DNA of 64,000 nucleotides from Limimaricola soesokkakensis (GCF_900172345.1 NZ_FWFY01000002.1:310001-374000); one strand, 5' to 3'; numbered from the stretch's first letter, positions 47,281 through 61,943 are shown. Translations and numbers: made by a program. The notes: generated by a model not told the origin, from the letters alone.

Positions 47281-48896
47281 TGGCCATCACGTCCGCAAAC
47301 CAGCTGGAATTGCTGCAGACCGCCGAGGCGGTGGCGCGCGAGAAGATGATCGACCCCGCGCTCGTGGTCGAGGCGATGGAAGAGAGCCTCGCCCGGGCCG
47401 CCAAGTCGCGCTACGGCGCCGAGATGGACATCCGGGTCAACATCGACCGCAAGACTGGTCGCGCCCGCTTCACTCGCGTGCGCACCGTCGTCGCCGATGA
47501 CGAGTTGGAGAACTACCAGGCCGAGATGACGGTCGAGCAGGCGAAGCAGTATCTCGACGACCCCAAGGTCGGCGACGTCTATGCCGAGGAGGTGCCGCCG
47601 GTCGAGCTGGGCCGTATCGCCGCGCAATCGGCCAAGCAGGTGATCCTGCAGAAGGTCCGCGAAGCCGAGCGCGACCGGCAATACGAGGAGTTCAAGGACC
47701 GCGCCGGCACGATCATCAACGCCACCGTCAAGCGCGAGGAATACGGCAACATCGTCGTCGAGCTTCCCGGCGCGGGCGAAGCCGTGCTGCGCCGCAACGA
47801 GAAGATCGGCCGCGAGGCCTATCGCCCCGGCGACCGGATCCGCTGCTACGTCAAGGACGTGCGCCGCGAGGTGCGTGGCCCGCAGATCTTCCTGTCGCGC
47901 ACCGCGCCCGAGTTCATGGCCGAGCTGTTCAAGATGGAAGTGCCCGAGATCTACGAGGGCATCATCGAGATCAAGGCCGTGGCCCGCGACCCCGGCTCGC
48001 GCGCGAAGATCGCCGTGATCTCCTATGACAACTCGATCGACCCGGTCGGCGCCTGCGTCGGCATGCGCGGCAGCCGCGTTCAGGCCGTGGTCGGCGAACT
48101 GCAGGGCGAGAAGATCGACATCATCCCGTGGAACGAGGACATGCCGACCTTCCTCGTCAACGCGCTGCAGCCCGCCGAGGTCTCCAAGGTCGTGTTCGAC
48201 GAAGAGGCCGAGCGGATCGAGGTGGTGGTGCCCGAGGAGCAGCTGTCGCTCGCCATCGGCCGTCGTGGCCAGAACGTGCGTCTGGCGTCGCAGCTCACCG
48301 GGCTCGACATCGACATCATGACCGAGGAGCAGGAATCGAAGCGCCGTCAGGCCGAGTTCGAGACCCGCACCAAGCTGTTCATGGACACGCTCGATCTCGA
48401 CGAGTTCTTTGCGCAACTTCTCGTCTCCGAGGGGTTCACAAATCTCGACGAGGTCGCATATGTCGATCAGGACGAGCTTCTGGTGATCGACGGTGTCGAC
48501 AGCGACACCGCGGCCGAGCTCCAGGCGCGTGCCCGCGACTATATCGACGCCCAGAACAAGGCCGCGCTGGAGCGGGCCCGCGAGCTGGGGGTCGAGGACA
48601 GCCTGATCGGCTTCCCGGGGCTGAGCCCGCAGATGGTCGAGGCGCTCGCCAAGGACGGCGTCAAGACGCTCGAGGATTTTGCGACCTGCGCGGATTGGGA
48701 ACTGGCCGGCGGCTGGACCACCCAGAACGGCGAGCGCGTGAAGGATGACGGCGTGCTGGAGCCCTTCGACGTGAGCCTCGAAGAGGCGCAGGAGCTGGTG
48801 ATGACCGCGCGCGTGGCGCTGGGCTGGGTCGATCCCGACGAGCTCGCCGCCGAAGAGGCCGCCGCGGCGGCCGAGAACGACGAGGAAGAGGTCTGA
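47280..48896 (+). CDS. nusA: Transcription termination/antitermination factor NusA
   Basis: The 538-residue NusA has the N-terminal RNA-polymerase-binding domain, an S1 domain (about 135-200), KH1 and KH2 domains ([47 protein letters not shown]) and two C-terminal helix-hairpin-helix units (residues 370-520) followed by an acidic Glu/Ala tail. It is the second gene of the operon, and its level may feed back on the leader terminator. Confidence 0.98.
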   Translation: MAITSANQLELLQTAEAVAREKMIDPALVVEAMEESLARAAKSRYGAEMDIRVNIDRKTGRARFTRVRTVVADDELENYQAEMTVEQAKQYLDDPKVGDVYAEEVPPVELGRIAAQSAKQVILQKVREAERDRQYEEFKDRAGTIINATVKREEYGNIVVELPGAGEAVLRRNEKIGREAYRPGDRIRCYVKDVRREVRGPQIFLSRTAPEFMAELFKMEVPEIYEGIIEIKAVARDPGSRAKIAVISYDNSIDPVGACVGMRGSRVQAVVGELQGEKIDIIPWNEDMPTFLVNALQPAEVSKVVFDEEAERIEVVVPEEQLSLAIGRRGQNVRLASQLTGLDIDIMTEEQESKRRQAEFETRTKLFMDTLDLDEFFAQLLVSEGFTNLDEVAYVDQDELLVIDGVDSDTAAELQARARDYIDAQNKAALERARELGVEDSLIGFPGLSPQMVEALAKDGVKTLEDFATCADWELAGGWTTQNGERVKDDGVLEPFDVSLEEAQELVMTARVALGWVDPDELAAEEAAAAAENDEEEV

Positions 48897-48903
48897 GACA
48901 CGC

Positions 48904-49527
48904 ATGGGTCGCGGTGGAATGAAGGCGGAGCGGGCCGACGGGCCGGAACGGAAATGCATCGTCACCGGTGACGTGCAGCCGAAATCCGGCCTGATCCGCT
49001 TCGTGATCGGCCCCGACGGCCAGGTGGTGCCCGACATTCTCGGCAAGCTGCCGGGACGGGGCATTTACGTGACGGCCGAGAAGGCCGTGATAGAAACGGC
49101 GAAGCGCGGGCAATTCGCCCGCGCCGCCAAGGCGCCGGTGACGGTGCCGGACGGGCTGGCGGCCGAGGTGGAGCGTCAGCAGGCGCGCCGGGTGGTCGAT
49201 CTGATCGCTCTGGCCCGCAAGGCGGGGCTGGCGATCGCCGGCTTCGAAAAGGTGAAGGCGGCGCTTGCTGGCGATCACGTCCGCGTGCTGCTTCAGGCCT
49301 CCGACGGGTCGGTGCGCGGCAAGTCCAAGCTCTGGACCCCCACGGGGGCAAGATATTACGGCTGCCTGACCTCGGAAGAATTGGGTTTGGCTTTCGGCCG
49401 GCAAAGTGTGATACACGGCGCGCTCGCCGCTGGCGGACTCAGCGACCGTGTTGTAGAGGAGGCCGCGAAACTGCGCGGTCTACGAGAGAGCAACGGCGGC
49501 GATACGGCCTCCGGGAAGGATATGTAA
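48904..49527 (+). CDS. YlxR/L7Ae-like nucleic-acid-binding protein
   Basis: The 207-residue protein joins a YlxR (DUF448) domain ([41 protein letters not shown]) with an L7Ae/L30e-like domain ([25 protein letters not shown]). This is the usual gene between nusA and infB. YlxR proteins bind RNA or RNase P RNA in some bacteria; the activity here is inferred. It starts 7 bases after nusA. Confidence 0.93.
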   Translation: MGRGGMKAERADGPERKCIVTGDVQPKSGLIRFVIGPDGQVVPDILGKLPGRGIYVTAEKAVIETAKRGQFARAAKAPVTVPDGLAAEVERQQARRVVDLIALARKAGLAIAGFEKVKAALAGDHVRVLLQASDGSVRGKSKLWTPTGARYYGCLTSEELGLAFGRQSVIHGALAAGGLSDRVVEEAAKLRGLRESNGGDTASGKDM

Positions 49528-49532
49528 ATCTG

Positions 49533-52034
<2,502 letters not shown>

Positions 52035-52061
52035 CCACCCCGCGCGATGGAGAATTGGAAA

Positions 52062-52087
52062 GGGGCGGTCTTCGGGCCGCCCCTTTT
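52062..52087 (+). terminator. Terminator of the rimP-nusA-infB operon
   Basis: GGGGCGGTC (52062-52070) pairs with GGCCGCCCC (52075-52083) around a TTCG tetraloop (one G-T pair), followed by TTTT. UUCG-closed stems are especially stable. Confidence 0.88.
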
Positions 52088-52145
52088 CCGTCATGCGACG
52101 TGTTCGCCGCTTGACGCCATATGGGCGGGCCGCGATCCATGGGCC

Positions 52146-52691
52146 ATGAAGCGGGTGATGATCATCGGACAGCCCGGATCGGGCAAGTCGTGGCTGGCGC
52201 GGCGGATGGGAGAGATCACGCATCTGCCGGTGATCCATATCGACCATATCCACTGGGCCCCCGGCTGGATCCAACGGTCGCGCCCCGAGAAGGATCGGCT
52301 CTGCGCGGAGGTCCACGCGCGGCCCGAATGGATCTTCGAGGGCGGACATTCCTCGACCTGGGGCGAAAGGCTGGCCCGAGCCGATACGGTGATTTGGCTC
52401 GATCTGCCATTACGGCGCAGGCTGCCGCGGCTGCTGTGGAGAACGCTGCGCCGCTATGGCCGAACCCGGCCGGACATGCCGCAGGGCTGCCCGGAGCGGT
52501 TCGACCGGGAATTCTACCGATGGGTCTGGCGCACCCGGAATTCGATGCGCTCGCGGCTGAACTGGTTCTACGGCCAGATCCCCGAGGGCAAGGACCGTCA
52601 CCGCTTGCGTAGCCGCGGCGAGGTCGCGGCCTATCTGCACGGCCTGTCGGAGGCGGTAAAGCGGGGCAATCTCGGCCTGCCGCATCGTTGA
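52146..52691 (+). CDS. P-loop kinase-like protein (DNA topology modulation/FlaR type)
   Basis: The 181-residue product has an adenylate-kinase-like fold: Walker A IIGQPGSGKSWLARRMGE at residues 6-23, then LPVIHIDHIHWAPGW, WIFEGGHSSTWGERLARADTVIWLDLP and a lid-like Arg-rich segment. Such proteins are commonly annotated as topology modulation protein or AAA family ATPase; no substrate is established. It starts at the ATG at 52146, after the infB terminator. Confidence 0.85.
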   Translation: MKRVMIIGQPGSGKSWLARRMGEITHLPVIHIDHIHWAPGWIQRSRPEKDRLCAEVHARPEWIFEGGHSSTWGERLARADTVIWLDLPLRRRLPRLLWRTLRRYGRTRPDMPQGCPERFDREFYRWVWRTRNSMRSRLNWFYGQIPEGKDRHRLRSRGEVAAYLHGLSEAVKRGNLGLPHR

Positions 52692-52695
52692 GGGC

Positions 52696-52725
52696 AAAAG
52701 AAAAGGGACGGCCCGGAGCCGTCCC
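52696..52725 (-). terminator. Terminator of the 46-codon minus-strand gene
   Basis: On the minus strand GGGACGGC, loop TCCGG, GCCGTCCC is followed by TTTTCTTTTG. The T-run is on the minus-strand side, so it primarily ends the small gene at 52771-52911; it may also stop plus-strand transcription. Confidence 0.8.
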
Positions 52726-52770
52726 CTTCGCGTGCGGAACACTCGTGAAACGCGGGCAACGCGAAAGGGA

Positions 52771-52911
52771 TCAGGCAGCCTTCGCGACGTTTGCCGGGCG
52801 GCCTTCGTAGAAACGCTCGCCCACGCGAATGCGCATGCGCCCGTTCTCGAGTTGCTTGACGAGAAGACCCTGCACCGAGATGCAGCTTCCGATCAGGATG
52901 GTTTGCAGCAT
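52771..52911 (-). CDS. Small 46-residue protein
   Basis: A short gene reads MLQTILIGSCISVQGLLVKQ, then LENGRMRIRVGERFYEGRP, and ends NVAKAA. The ATG has TGGAG six bases upstream and the stop is followed by a perfect terminator, so the unit looks complete. The sequence resembles a small beta-strand protein: a hydrophobic start, then NGRMRIRVGERFYEGRP, like a strand-turn-strand. Gly/Cys in LIGSCISVQG may matter. I do not know its function. Confidence 0.65.
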   Translation of the reverse strand: MLQTILIGSCISVQGLLVKQLENGRMRIRVGERFYEGRPANVAKAA

Positions 52912-53041
52912 AATGGACTCCAGAGATGGTTCACGCCCCGCATATTATGCGCGGGTGTGTGAAGAATACACCACTCTGACGTCTTTTTGATAGGATATGG
53001 AACCAATTGGCCGGTTTCGACGCAGGGTTACGAGAGCTGCG

Positions 53042-53440
53042 TCAGAGCCAGTCGCGCAAAACGGGAATGAGCGGCAGATCCGCCGGCGGCATCGGGTATT
53101 CCCGCAGCCGGTTCGGTCGCACCCATTCGAGCGCTTGATTCTCCCGCCCATGCGCCGTGCCCTGCCAGCGGCGGCAGGCATAGAGCGGCATCAGCAGGTG
53201 AAAGCTCTCATAGGCATGGCTGGCGAAGGTGAGCGGCGCGAGGCAACTCTCCTGCGTGTCGATGCCAAGCTCCTCGTGCAACTCGCGGATCAGCGCCGCC
53301 TCGGGCGTTTCGTCCGCCTCGACCTTGCCCCCGGGAAATTCCCACAGACCTGCCATCGACTTGCCTTCCGGGCGCTGCGCGAGCAGCACCCGGCCATCGG
53401 CGTCGATCAGGGCGACGGCGGCAACGAGAACGATCTTCAT
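53042..53440 (-). CDS. mutT: 8-oxo-dGTP diphosphatase MutT
   Basis: MutT removes oxidised dGTP. The 132-residue protein shows VLLAQRPEGKSMAGLWEFPGGKVEADETPEAALIRELHEELGI, i.e. the MutT-specific sequence WEFPGGK with the full NUDIX box. Length is typical. It overlaps argJ by 4 bases (ATGA) and is the last gene of a parvulin-argJ-mutT operon. Confidence 0.95.
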   Translation of the reverse strand: MKIVLVAAVALIDADGRVLLAQRPEGKSMAGLWEFPGGKVEADETPEAALIRELHEELGIDTQESCLAPLTFASHAYESFHLLMPLYACRRWQGTAHGRENQALEWVRPNRLREYPMPPADLPLIPVLRDWL

Positions 53441-54654
53441 GACCGATAGTCGGCGTTGATGTCGATGTAGCGATGCGTCAGATCGCAGGTCCAGGCCACG
53501 GCTTTGCCCGTGCCGAGACCAAGATTGATGTCGATCACGATCTCCTGCCCCTTCATGTAGGCGGCGGCCTTTTCCTCGCTGTAGGAGCGGCTGACCCAGC
53601 CATTCTCGGCCACGAGGATCTCGCCGAAGCGGATCGAAAGCCGGTCGCGATCGGCCTCGGCGCCGGACTTGCCCACCGCCATGACGACGCGGCCCCAGTT
53701 CGGGTCCTCACCGGCGATTGCGGTCTTGACCAGCGGCGAGTTGGCGGTGGCCATGGCGACCTTGCGGGCATCGGCGTCGGAAGCCGCGCCGGAGACGCGG
53801 ATCTCGACGAACTTGGTCGCACCCTCGCCATCGCGCACCACCTGATGCGCGAGGTCGAGCATCACCCGCTCCAGCCCGGCCGCGAAATCGGCGTTGCCGG
53901 TCGCATCGACGCCGGAGGCCCCGGTCGCGGCCATCAAGAGCGTGTCCGAGGTCGAGGTGTCGCTGTCGACGGTGATGCAGTTGAAGGTCCGGTCGGTGAT
54001 CTCGCGCAGAAGCGCCTGCAATGCGGGCTGGTCGTGCTTCGCGTCGGTGAAGATGTAGACCAGCATCGTCGCCATGTCGGGCGCGATCATGCCCGACCCC
54101 TTGGCGATGCCGGCGATCTTCACGCTCTTCCCGTCGATCTCGACCGTCTCGGTCGCGCCCTTGGGAAAGGTGTCGGTGGTCATGATGGCGCGCGCCGCGC
54201 CCTCGATGCCCAACGGCTCCAGCGCGGCGTTCAGCTCGCCCAGCTTCGCCACGATCCGCTCATGCGGAAGCGGCTCGCCGATCACCCCGGTCGATGAGGT
54301 GAAGACGCGCGCCGCGTCGATGCCGGTGGCCTGCGCCACGGCGGCGCAGATCTCGGCCACCGAGCGTTCGCCCGCTTGGCCGGTGAAGGCGTTGGAATTG
54401 CCGGAATTGACGAGGAAGGCGGCGCGGGATGTCTGCGCGCCGATCTTCGCCTCGCAATCGCGGACCGGGGCCGAGCGGGTGGAGGAGCGCGTGAACACCC
54501 CCACCACCGCCGACCCTTCGGCGAGCTCCGCGAGCATCACGTCGGTCCGGTTCGCGTATCGCACCCCGGCCGCGACCGAGGCGAAACGCACGCCCGCGAT
54601 CTCGGGCAGGGCGGGAAAGGCGGCGGGCGCCAGAGGCGAGACCGGACCGGCCAT
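53437..54654 (-). CDS. argJ: Bifunctional ornithine/glutamate N-acetyltransferase
   Basis: ArgJ recycles the acetyl group between N-acetylornithine and glutamate in arginine synthesis. The 405-residue precursor contains the self-cleavage site KGSGMIAPDMATML; the Thr of MATM becomes the N-terminal nucleophile of the beta chain. Also visible are FTRSSTRSAPV, VNSGNSNAFTG and the final THRYIDINADYRS. It is 2 bases after the parvulin gene. Confidence 0.97.
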   Translation of the reverse strand: MAGPVSPLAPAAFPALPEIAGVRFASVAAGVRYANRTDVMLAELAEGSAVVGVFTRSSTRSAPVRDCEAKIGAQTSRAAFLVNSGNSNAFTGQAGERSVAEICAAVAQATGIDAARVFTSSTGVIGEPLPHERIVAKLGELNAALEPLGIEGAARAIMTTDTFPKGATETVEIDGKSVKIAGIAKGSGMIAPDMATMLVYIFTDAKHDQPALQALLREITDRTFNCITVDSDTSTSDTLLMAATGASGVDATGNADFAAGLERVMLDLAHQVVRDGEGATKFVEIRVSGAASDADARKVAMATANSPLVKTAIAGEDPNWGRVVMAVGKSGAEADRDRLSIRFGEILVAENGWVSRSYSEEKAAAYMKGQEIVIDINLGLGTGKAVAWTCDLTHRYIDINADYRS

Positions 54655-54656
54655 GA

Positions 54657-55499
54657 TCAGTTGCCTTCTTCGAGCAGGTCGAGATCGGTGAGCAGCGCCG
54701 GATCGAACGCGCCCTCCTCGGGGCGGGTGATCTCGGCTTCGCCCTCGAGCTCGGTCAGGCGCTCCTCGATCTTGCCCTGCTGAATCTGACTGGCAAGATC
54801 CTCGCGCACCTCGTCGAGCGAGGGCGGCTCCTGGGTGCGGGTGTCGTCGAGCCGGATCACGTGGAAGCCGAACTGGGTCTCGACCGGGGTTTCGGTCATT
54901 CCGCCCTTTTCCAGCTCCGCCACGGCGGCTTGGAACGGCTCGACCATCATGCCCTCGGCGAACCAGCCGAGGCTGCCGCCCTGTGCGCCCGAGCCCGGAT
55001 CGGTCGAGACCTCCTTGGCGACCTCGGCGAAATCCTCGCCCGCCTCGAGCCGCTCGAGCACCGCCTGCGCCTCTTCCTCGGTCTCCACGAGGATGTGGCT
55101 GGCGTTGTATTCCTGCACCGGTTCGGCGTCGGCGAAGGCCTCGTCATAAGCCTCCTGCAGCGCCTCGTCGGAGACCTCTTCCTGCATCATCGCGTTGATC
55201 GCCTCGCCCGCGAGCAGCGAGCGGCGCTGGTTCTGCAGGGCCAGCTCGACCCGGGCCGGGGTGTTCTCCAGCGTGTCGGCCAGCACCTGCTGCTGGATCA
55301 GCTGGTCGAGAATGCCCTGAAACAGGGTCTCGGGCGGCAGCTGCTGGTATTGCTGCGGCAACTGGCTGCGAGTGATGATCATTTCGCCCAGCGTGATCTC
55401 GGTGCCGTTCACCGTGGCGACGACGTCCGAGGCCTGTTGCGCGGAGGCCATCGTGGCGAAGCCGGCCATCAGGGCGGCGGCGGGCAGCGTGCGGATCAT
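54657..55499 (-). CDS. Periplasmic parvulin-type peptidyl-prolyl isomerase
   Basis: The 280-residue product starts at the ATG at 55499 with a Sec signal (MIRTLPAAALMAGFATMASA). A SurA/PrsA-like N-terminal helical region follows, then one parvulin domain: ASHILVETEEEAQAVLERL, DPGSGAQGGSLGWFAEGMMVEPF and TQFGFHVIRLDD. It should help fold exported proteins. It is divergent from secA, which is functionally apt, as it acts on substrates of the Sec pathway. Confidence 0.92.
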   Translation of the reverse strand: MIRTLPAAALMAGFATMASAQQASDVVATVNGTEITLGEMIITRSQLPQQYQQLPPETLFQGILDQLIQQQVLADTLENTPARVELALQNQRRSLLAGEAINAMMQEEVSDEALQEAYDEAFADAEPVQEYNASHILVETEEEAQAVLERLEAGEDFAEVAKEVSTDPGSGAQGGSLGWFAEGMMVEPFQAAVAELEKGGMTETPVETQFGFHVIRLDDTRTQEPPSLDEVREDLASQIQQGKIEERLTELEGEAEITRPEEGAFDPALLTDLDLLEEGN

Positions 55500-55545
55500 G
55501 TGGTTTCCTTCCCTAGCCGCGCGGGGACGCGTCCCGGGCGCGACG

Positions 55546-55573
55546 TTGACACTCGGTCCCCCGCCCCTTACAT
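55546..55573 (+). promoter_or_regulatory. Probable secA promoter
   Basis: TTGACA (55546-55551), a 16-base gap and TTACAT (55568-55573) lie about 112 bases upstream of secA. The -35 element is a perfect consensus match. Confidence 0.55.
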
Positions 55574-55684
55574 CGCCGGATGGGCTGGCAAAGGGCGGCA
55601 CTTGCGCCCTATCTATGCCCCACATGCGGGGGCGACAAGCGACCTCCTTGCAGATCACAGGACGACGGCAGGAGACAATCGCCA

Positions 55685-58501
<2,817 letters not shown>

Positions 58502-58635
58502 TCCTCCTATCTCCCGTCCGGGCCGCGGGTTTTGCCGCAATTGTGCCCGGATGACTCCCTCAAGGTGCCGGGTTGCGGACGCGCCCGGGCCTTGCGGGGG
58601 TGCCATGATCGGTGGAGTTGAAAGAGGATCTGGTC

Positions 58636-59538
58636 ATGGCCGTCTTGCGTTTTCTCCTGACCGCGACCGCCTGCGCGGGCGCGGCCATCGCGATCGGACA
58701 GTTCATGGAAAGCGGCGTGTCGCGCGCCGCCGCGACGCCGGTCGACCTTCCCGAAACCTATCCCGAAGCGCCGGTGCTGACCGCCGCCGTCACCGAGATG
58801 GCACCGCGCCTCTCCGGGGCGTTCGACCTGCCGCAGCCGCCGCGCAGCCCGGCCCGGCTGGCGCGGCTCGGACCGGTGCCCGCGAAGGAGGGCTGCGATC
58901 TGCGCCTTTCGGCCCAGCCGCGCCCCGGCGCCATCGCGGAGTTGCAGCTCGCCGCGCCCTGCGCGCCGCTGGCCCGCGTCACGCTGCGGCATCAGGGGCT
59001 GACGGTGACGCTGCTGACCGATGCGCAAGGCGAGGCCGGAGTGCTGTTCCCGGCGCTCTCGCGCGACGCGGTCTTCATAGCCGAGGCGGGGGGCGCCATG
59101 GCGGTGGCCCGAACCGAGCTTCCGGACATGGCCGAGTGGCACCGCGTGGCGCTGCAGTGGCGCGATGGCGACGGGCTCTCGCTCCACGCGCTGGCGCCCG
59201 GCGCGCGGTATGGCGAGCCCGGCCATGTGAGCCGCGACATGGCACCGGGCACGGCTGGCGGGGCCTCGATGATCGGGCTTGGCGATCCGGCCGCACCGGC
59301 GCCGCGTCTGGCCGAGATCTATAGCGCGCCCGTGGGCGACGCCGCCGCGATCAGCGTCGAGATCGAGGTCACCGCGACGAATTGCGGTAGCCCGGTTGCG
59401 GCGGAGTTGGTCCGCGTGGGCGACGCCGAGAGCATCGCCAGCACCGATATCGAAGTCACGCTTCCGGGCTGCGACGCGGTAGGCGAGCTTCTCGTCTTGC
59501 AAAACCTCGAGCCGGGACTGACAGTCGCGTCGAGATGA
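58636..59538 (+). CDS. Exported hypothetical protein coupled to the PstS-OmpA fusion
   Basis: A 300-residue product from the ATG at 58636 (GAGG eight bases upstream). The first 31 residues form a signal or anchor (VLRFLLTATACAGAAIAIG). The rest is probably beta-rich with four cysteines that could pair as CDLRL...APC and TNCG...PGC. I do not recognise a family; comparable proteins occur next to OmpA-type genes in related bacteria. It overlaps the next gene by 4 bases, so the two products are probably partners in the periplasm. Confidence 0.7.
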   Translation: MAVLRFLLTATACAGAAIAIGQFMESGVSRAAATPVDLPETYPEAPVLTAAVTEMAPRLSGAFDLPQPPRSPARLARLGPVPAKEGCDLRLSAQPRPGAIAELQLAAPCAPLARVTLRHQGLTVTLLTDAQGEAGVLFPALSRDAVFIAEAGGAMAVARTELPDMAEWHRVALQWRDGDGLSLHALAPGARYGEPGHVSRDMAPGTAGGASMIGLGDPAAPAPRLAEIYSAPVGDAAAISVEIEVTATNCGSPVAAELVRVGDAESIASTDIEVTLPGCDAVGELLVLQNLEPGLTVASR

Positions 59539-61145
59539 CGCCGCAACGACCCGCACCCCCATCGTTTCAGCAGATCCTGCGCCGCGCGGCCCTCTGGGCC
59601 GCGTTGGCGTTCTGGCCGCTTCCGACGCTGGCGCAAGAGCCTGACACCACCGTGCAGCTCACCTCGCGCAGCGGCTCGCTGCGCCTCACCGGCAGCCTGT
59701 TGGGCTATGACGGGCGCTATCTGCGGGTGGCGACCGAGCATGGCGAACTGACGCTGCCCTTGTCGGGCGTGAGCTGCGAGGGCATGGCCTGCCCCGATCC
59801 CGAGACATGGGTGCCCGAACTGCGGCTGTCTGGCGCGGCGCGGCTGGGCGAGCTGGTGCTGCCGGCGCTGGTCGATGGCTATGCGCGCGAGCGGGGACTA
59901 GCGATCGACACCGTCGAAACCGATGCCACGCATCGGCATTACGCCCTCGTTTCGGCCGAGGGGGGCGAGACGCGGCTGCGGGTGTCGTTCCGACTTACCT
60001 CGACCGAGGACGGCTTTGCCGACCTGCTCGCCGACGAGGCCGATCTCGCCATGGCCGAGCGGCTGCTCGACGCCGAGGAGCTTGCCCTGGCGCGCGATGC
60101 CGGTCTGGGCCGGCTCGACAGCCCGGGGCGGTTGCAGCTGATCGGTCTCGACGCGCTGGTGCCGGTGGTGGCGCCGGGGCGCAGGCTTCGGGCCCTGTCG
60201 CTGCCGCAGCTGTCGCGGCTCTATGCGGGCGAGATCACAGACTGGTCGCGGCTGGGCGGTACGCCGGGGCCGGTGCGGCTGCATCTGGGGCCGGAGGCCA
60301 GCGGCCAGATGCAGGGTTTCGAGGCGCTGGTGCTGGGTCGCTCGGAGCGCGCCTTGTCGCCCGAGGTGATCCGCCATCCCGATACCGATACGCTGGCCGC
60401 CGCCGTCGCTGCCGATCCCGGAGGCATCGGCATGCTGCCCTTCGGGCGGCTCGGTACGACGCAGCCGCTGACGCTCAGCGGTCCCTGCGGCCTGCGCAGC
60501 AACGCCAGCGCCGAGACGGTGATGACCGGGGATTTCCCGCTCACTCTGCCGCTGGTGCTCTATCGCCCGATGCGCCGCCTGCCGGAAGCGGCCGAAGCGT
60601 TTCTCGACTGGATCGCCAGCGCCGAGGCGCAGCTGGTGCTGCGCCGTGCCGGGGTGACCGGGCTGGCGCCGCTGCCGATTCCGATCGAGGCACAGGGCCG
60701 CCGCCTCGCGGGGGCGGTGCTCGCGGCGGGCGAGGATGTGGGGCTGGGCGAGCTGCAGCGGATGCTGCGGGTGCTTGAGCCGCGCCAGCGCCTGTCGACC
60801 ACCTTTCGCTTCGAGCCCGGCGCGGCGGCGCTCGACGCGGTATCGCGCAGCCATGTGGTGCAGCTCGCCCACGCGATCCGGGACGGGCGTCACAACGGCG
60901 AGTCGCTGCTCCTGGCGGGGTTCAGCGACGGGCTCGGCGGGCCCGTGGCCAATCACGACCTGTCGCTGGAACGGGCCGAGGCGGTGCGCGCGGCGGTGCT
61001 GTCGCTGCTTGGCGGTGCGCTGCCCGCAGGCGTGGCGCTCGAGGTCGCGGCCTTCGGCGAGGCTTTGCCGATGGGCTGCGACGACACCGAGACCGGGCGC
61101 GGCATCAATCGCCGGGTCGAGCTCTGGGTGGCGCCGCTGCGCTAG
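59535..61145 (+). CDS. PstS-like substrate-binding domain fused to an OmpA peptidoglycan-binding domain
   Basis: The 536-residue protein has a Sec signal (about 16-33, ALWAALAFWPLPTLAQ), a short domain with SGSLRLTGSLLGYDGRYLRV and then a phosphate-binding-protein-like domain (about 95-365: RLGELVLPALVDGY, LADEADLAMAERLL, LYAGEITDWSRLGG, AAAVAADPGGIGMLPFG). It ends with an OmpA C-terminal domain (about 415-536: FRFEPGAAALD, NHDLSLERAEAVRAAVL, GINRRVELW), keeping the Asp and Arg that bind diaminopimelate. It may sense or hold a solute while tethered to the wall. It converges on radC with a 4-base overlap. Confidence 0.85.
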   Translation: MTPQRPAPPSFQQILRRAALWAALAFWPLPTLAQEPDTTVQLTSRSGSLRLTGSLLGYDGRYLRVATEHGELTLPLSGVSCEGMACPDPETWVPELRLSGAARLGELVLPALVDGYARERGLAIDTVETDATHRHYALVSAEGGETRLRVSFRLTSTEDGFADLLADEADLAMAERLLDAEELALARDAGLGRLDSPGRLQLIGLDALVPVVAPGRRLRALSLPQLSRLYAGEITDWSRLGGTPGPVRLHLGPEASGQMQGFEALVLGRSERALSPEVIRHPDTDTLAAAVAADPGGIGMLPFGRLGTTQPLTLSGPCGLRSNASAETVMTGDFPLTLPLVLYRPMRRLPEAAEAFLDWIASAEAQLVLRRAGVTGLAPLPIPIEAQGRRLAGAVLAAGEDVGLGELQRMLRVLEPRQRLSTTFRFEPGAAALDAVSRSHVVQLAHAIRDGRHNGESLLLAGFSDGLGGPVANHDLSLERAEAVRAAVLSLLGGALPAGVALEVAAFGEALPMGCDDTETGRGINRRVELWVAPLR

Positions 61146-61903
61146 AGCAGCCCCTCAGCGCGAAAGCTGGTCTCTCGCGATTTACCGATGACGAGGTGAT
61201 CGTGCAGCGTGATGCCCAAGGCCCCGGCGGCTGCCTCGATCTGCGCGGTCATGGCAATGTCGGCCTCGGACGGGGTCGGATCGCCCGACGGGTGGTTGTG
61301 CACGAGGATCAGCGCCGAGGCGTTCAGCTCGAGCGCCCGCTTGACCACCTCTCGCGGATAGACGGGCACGTGGTCCACCGTGCCGCGCGCCTGCGCCTCG
61401 TCCGCGACGAGCACATTGCGCCGGTCGAGGAACAGCACGCGGAACTGCTCGGTCTCGCGATGCGCCATCACGGTGCGGCAGTAGTCGAGAAGCGGCTCCC
61501 AGCCCGACAGGACGGGGCGCGCGATAACCCGGGCGCGGGCCATGCGGTGGGCCACGGCCTCGACCACCTTCAGGGCGCCGACGACCGAAGGCCCCACGCC
61601 CTCGATCTCGGTCAATCGCGGGATCGGAGCCGCGAGGATCCTGTTGAGATCGCCGAACTCGTCGATCAGCCGCCGCGCCAGAGGTTTCATGTCCTGCCGA
61701 GGAACCGCGAGAAACAGCAGCAGCTCCAGAAGCTCATAATCGGGCATCGCCTCGGCGCCGCCAGCAAGGAACCTCTCGCGCAGGCGGCGGCGGTGATCGG
61801 CCATGTAGGAAGGAATGCGACCCTTGGGCAGCGGCGCGATCTCGGCCACCTCGTCGGCGTCGAAGGGCAGGGGGCGCTCGGAGAATGTCGGGTCGGGTGC
61901 CAT
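61142..61903 (-). CDS. radC: RadC family JAB-domain protein
   Basis: The 253-residue protein has an N-terminal helix-hairpin-helix region (LTEIEGVGPSVVGALKVVEAV) and a C-terminal JAB domain with the metal motif VHNHPSGDPTPSEAD (His202, His204, Asp215). The role of RadC is unsettled; it is often linked to recombination and competence. A CtrA-type box lies 25 bases upstream of the start and dnaJ ends 46 bases upstream. Confidence 0.94.
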   Translation of the reverse strand: MAPDPTFSERPLPFDADEVAEIAPLPKGRIPSYMADHRRRLRERFLAGGAEAMPDYELLELLLFLAVPRQDMKPLARRLIDEFGDLNRILAAPIPRLTEIEGVGPSVVGALKVVEAVAHRMARARVIARPVLSGWEPLLDYCRTVMAHRETEQFRVLFLDRRNVLVADEAQARGTVDHVPVYPREVVKRALELNASALILVHNHPSGDPTPSEADIAMTAQIEAAAGALGITLHDHLVIGKSRETSFRAEGLL

Positions 61904-61927
61904 GCCCGCGACTGTCTCGCGGGCATG

Positions 61928-61943
61928 GTTAAGACGGGCTTAA
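61928..61943 (-). promoter_or_regulatory. CtrA-type binding site upstream of radC
   Basis: The minus strand reads TTAAGCCCGTCTTAAC, an exact TTAA-N7-TTAAC. It lies between the dnaJ stop and the radC start. Together with the site at 2390 it suggests CtrA control of radC; binding is inferred. Confidence 0.65.

Noticed and set aside
55524-55535. GGGACGCGTCCC palindrome between the parvulin gene and secA
   Set aside because: A purely GC-rich 12-base palindrome is not unusual at this composition, and nothing else supports a function.
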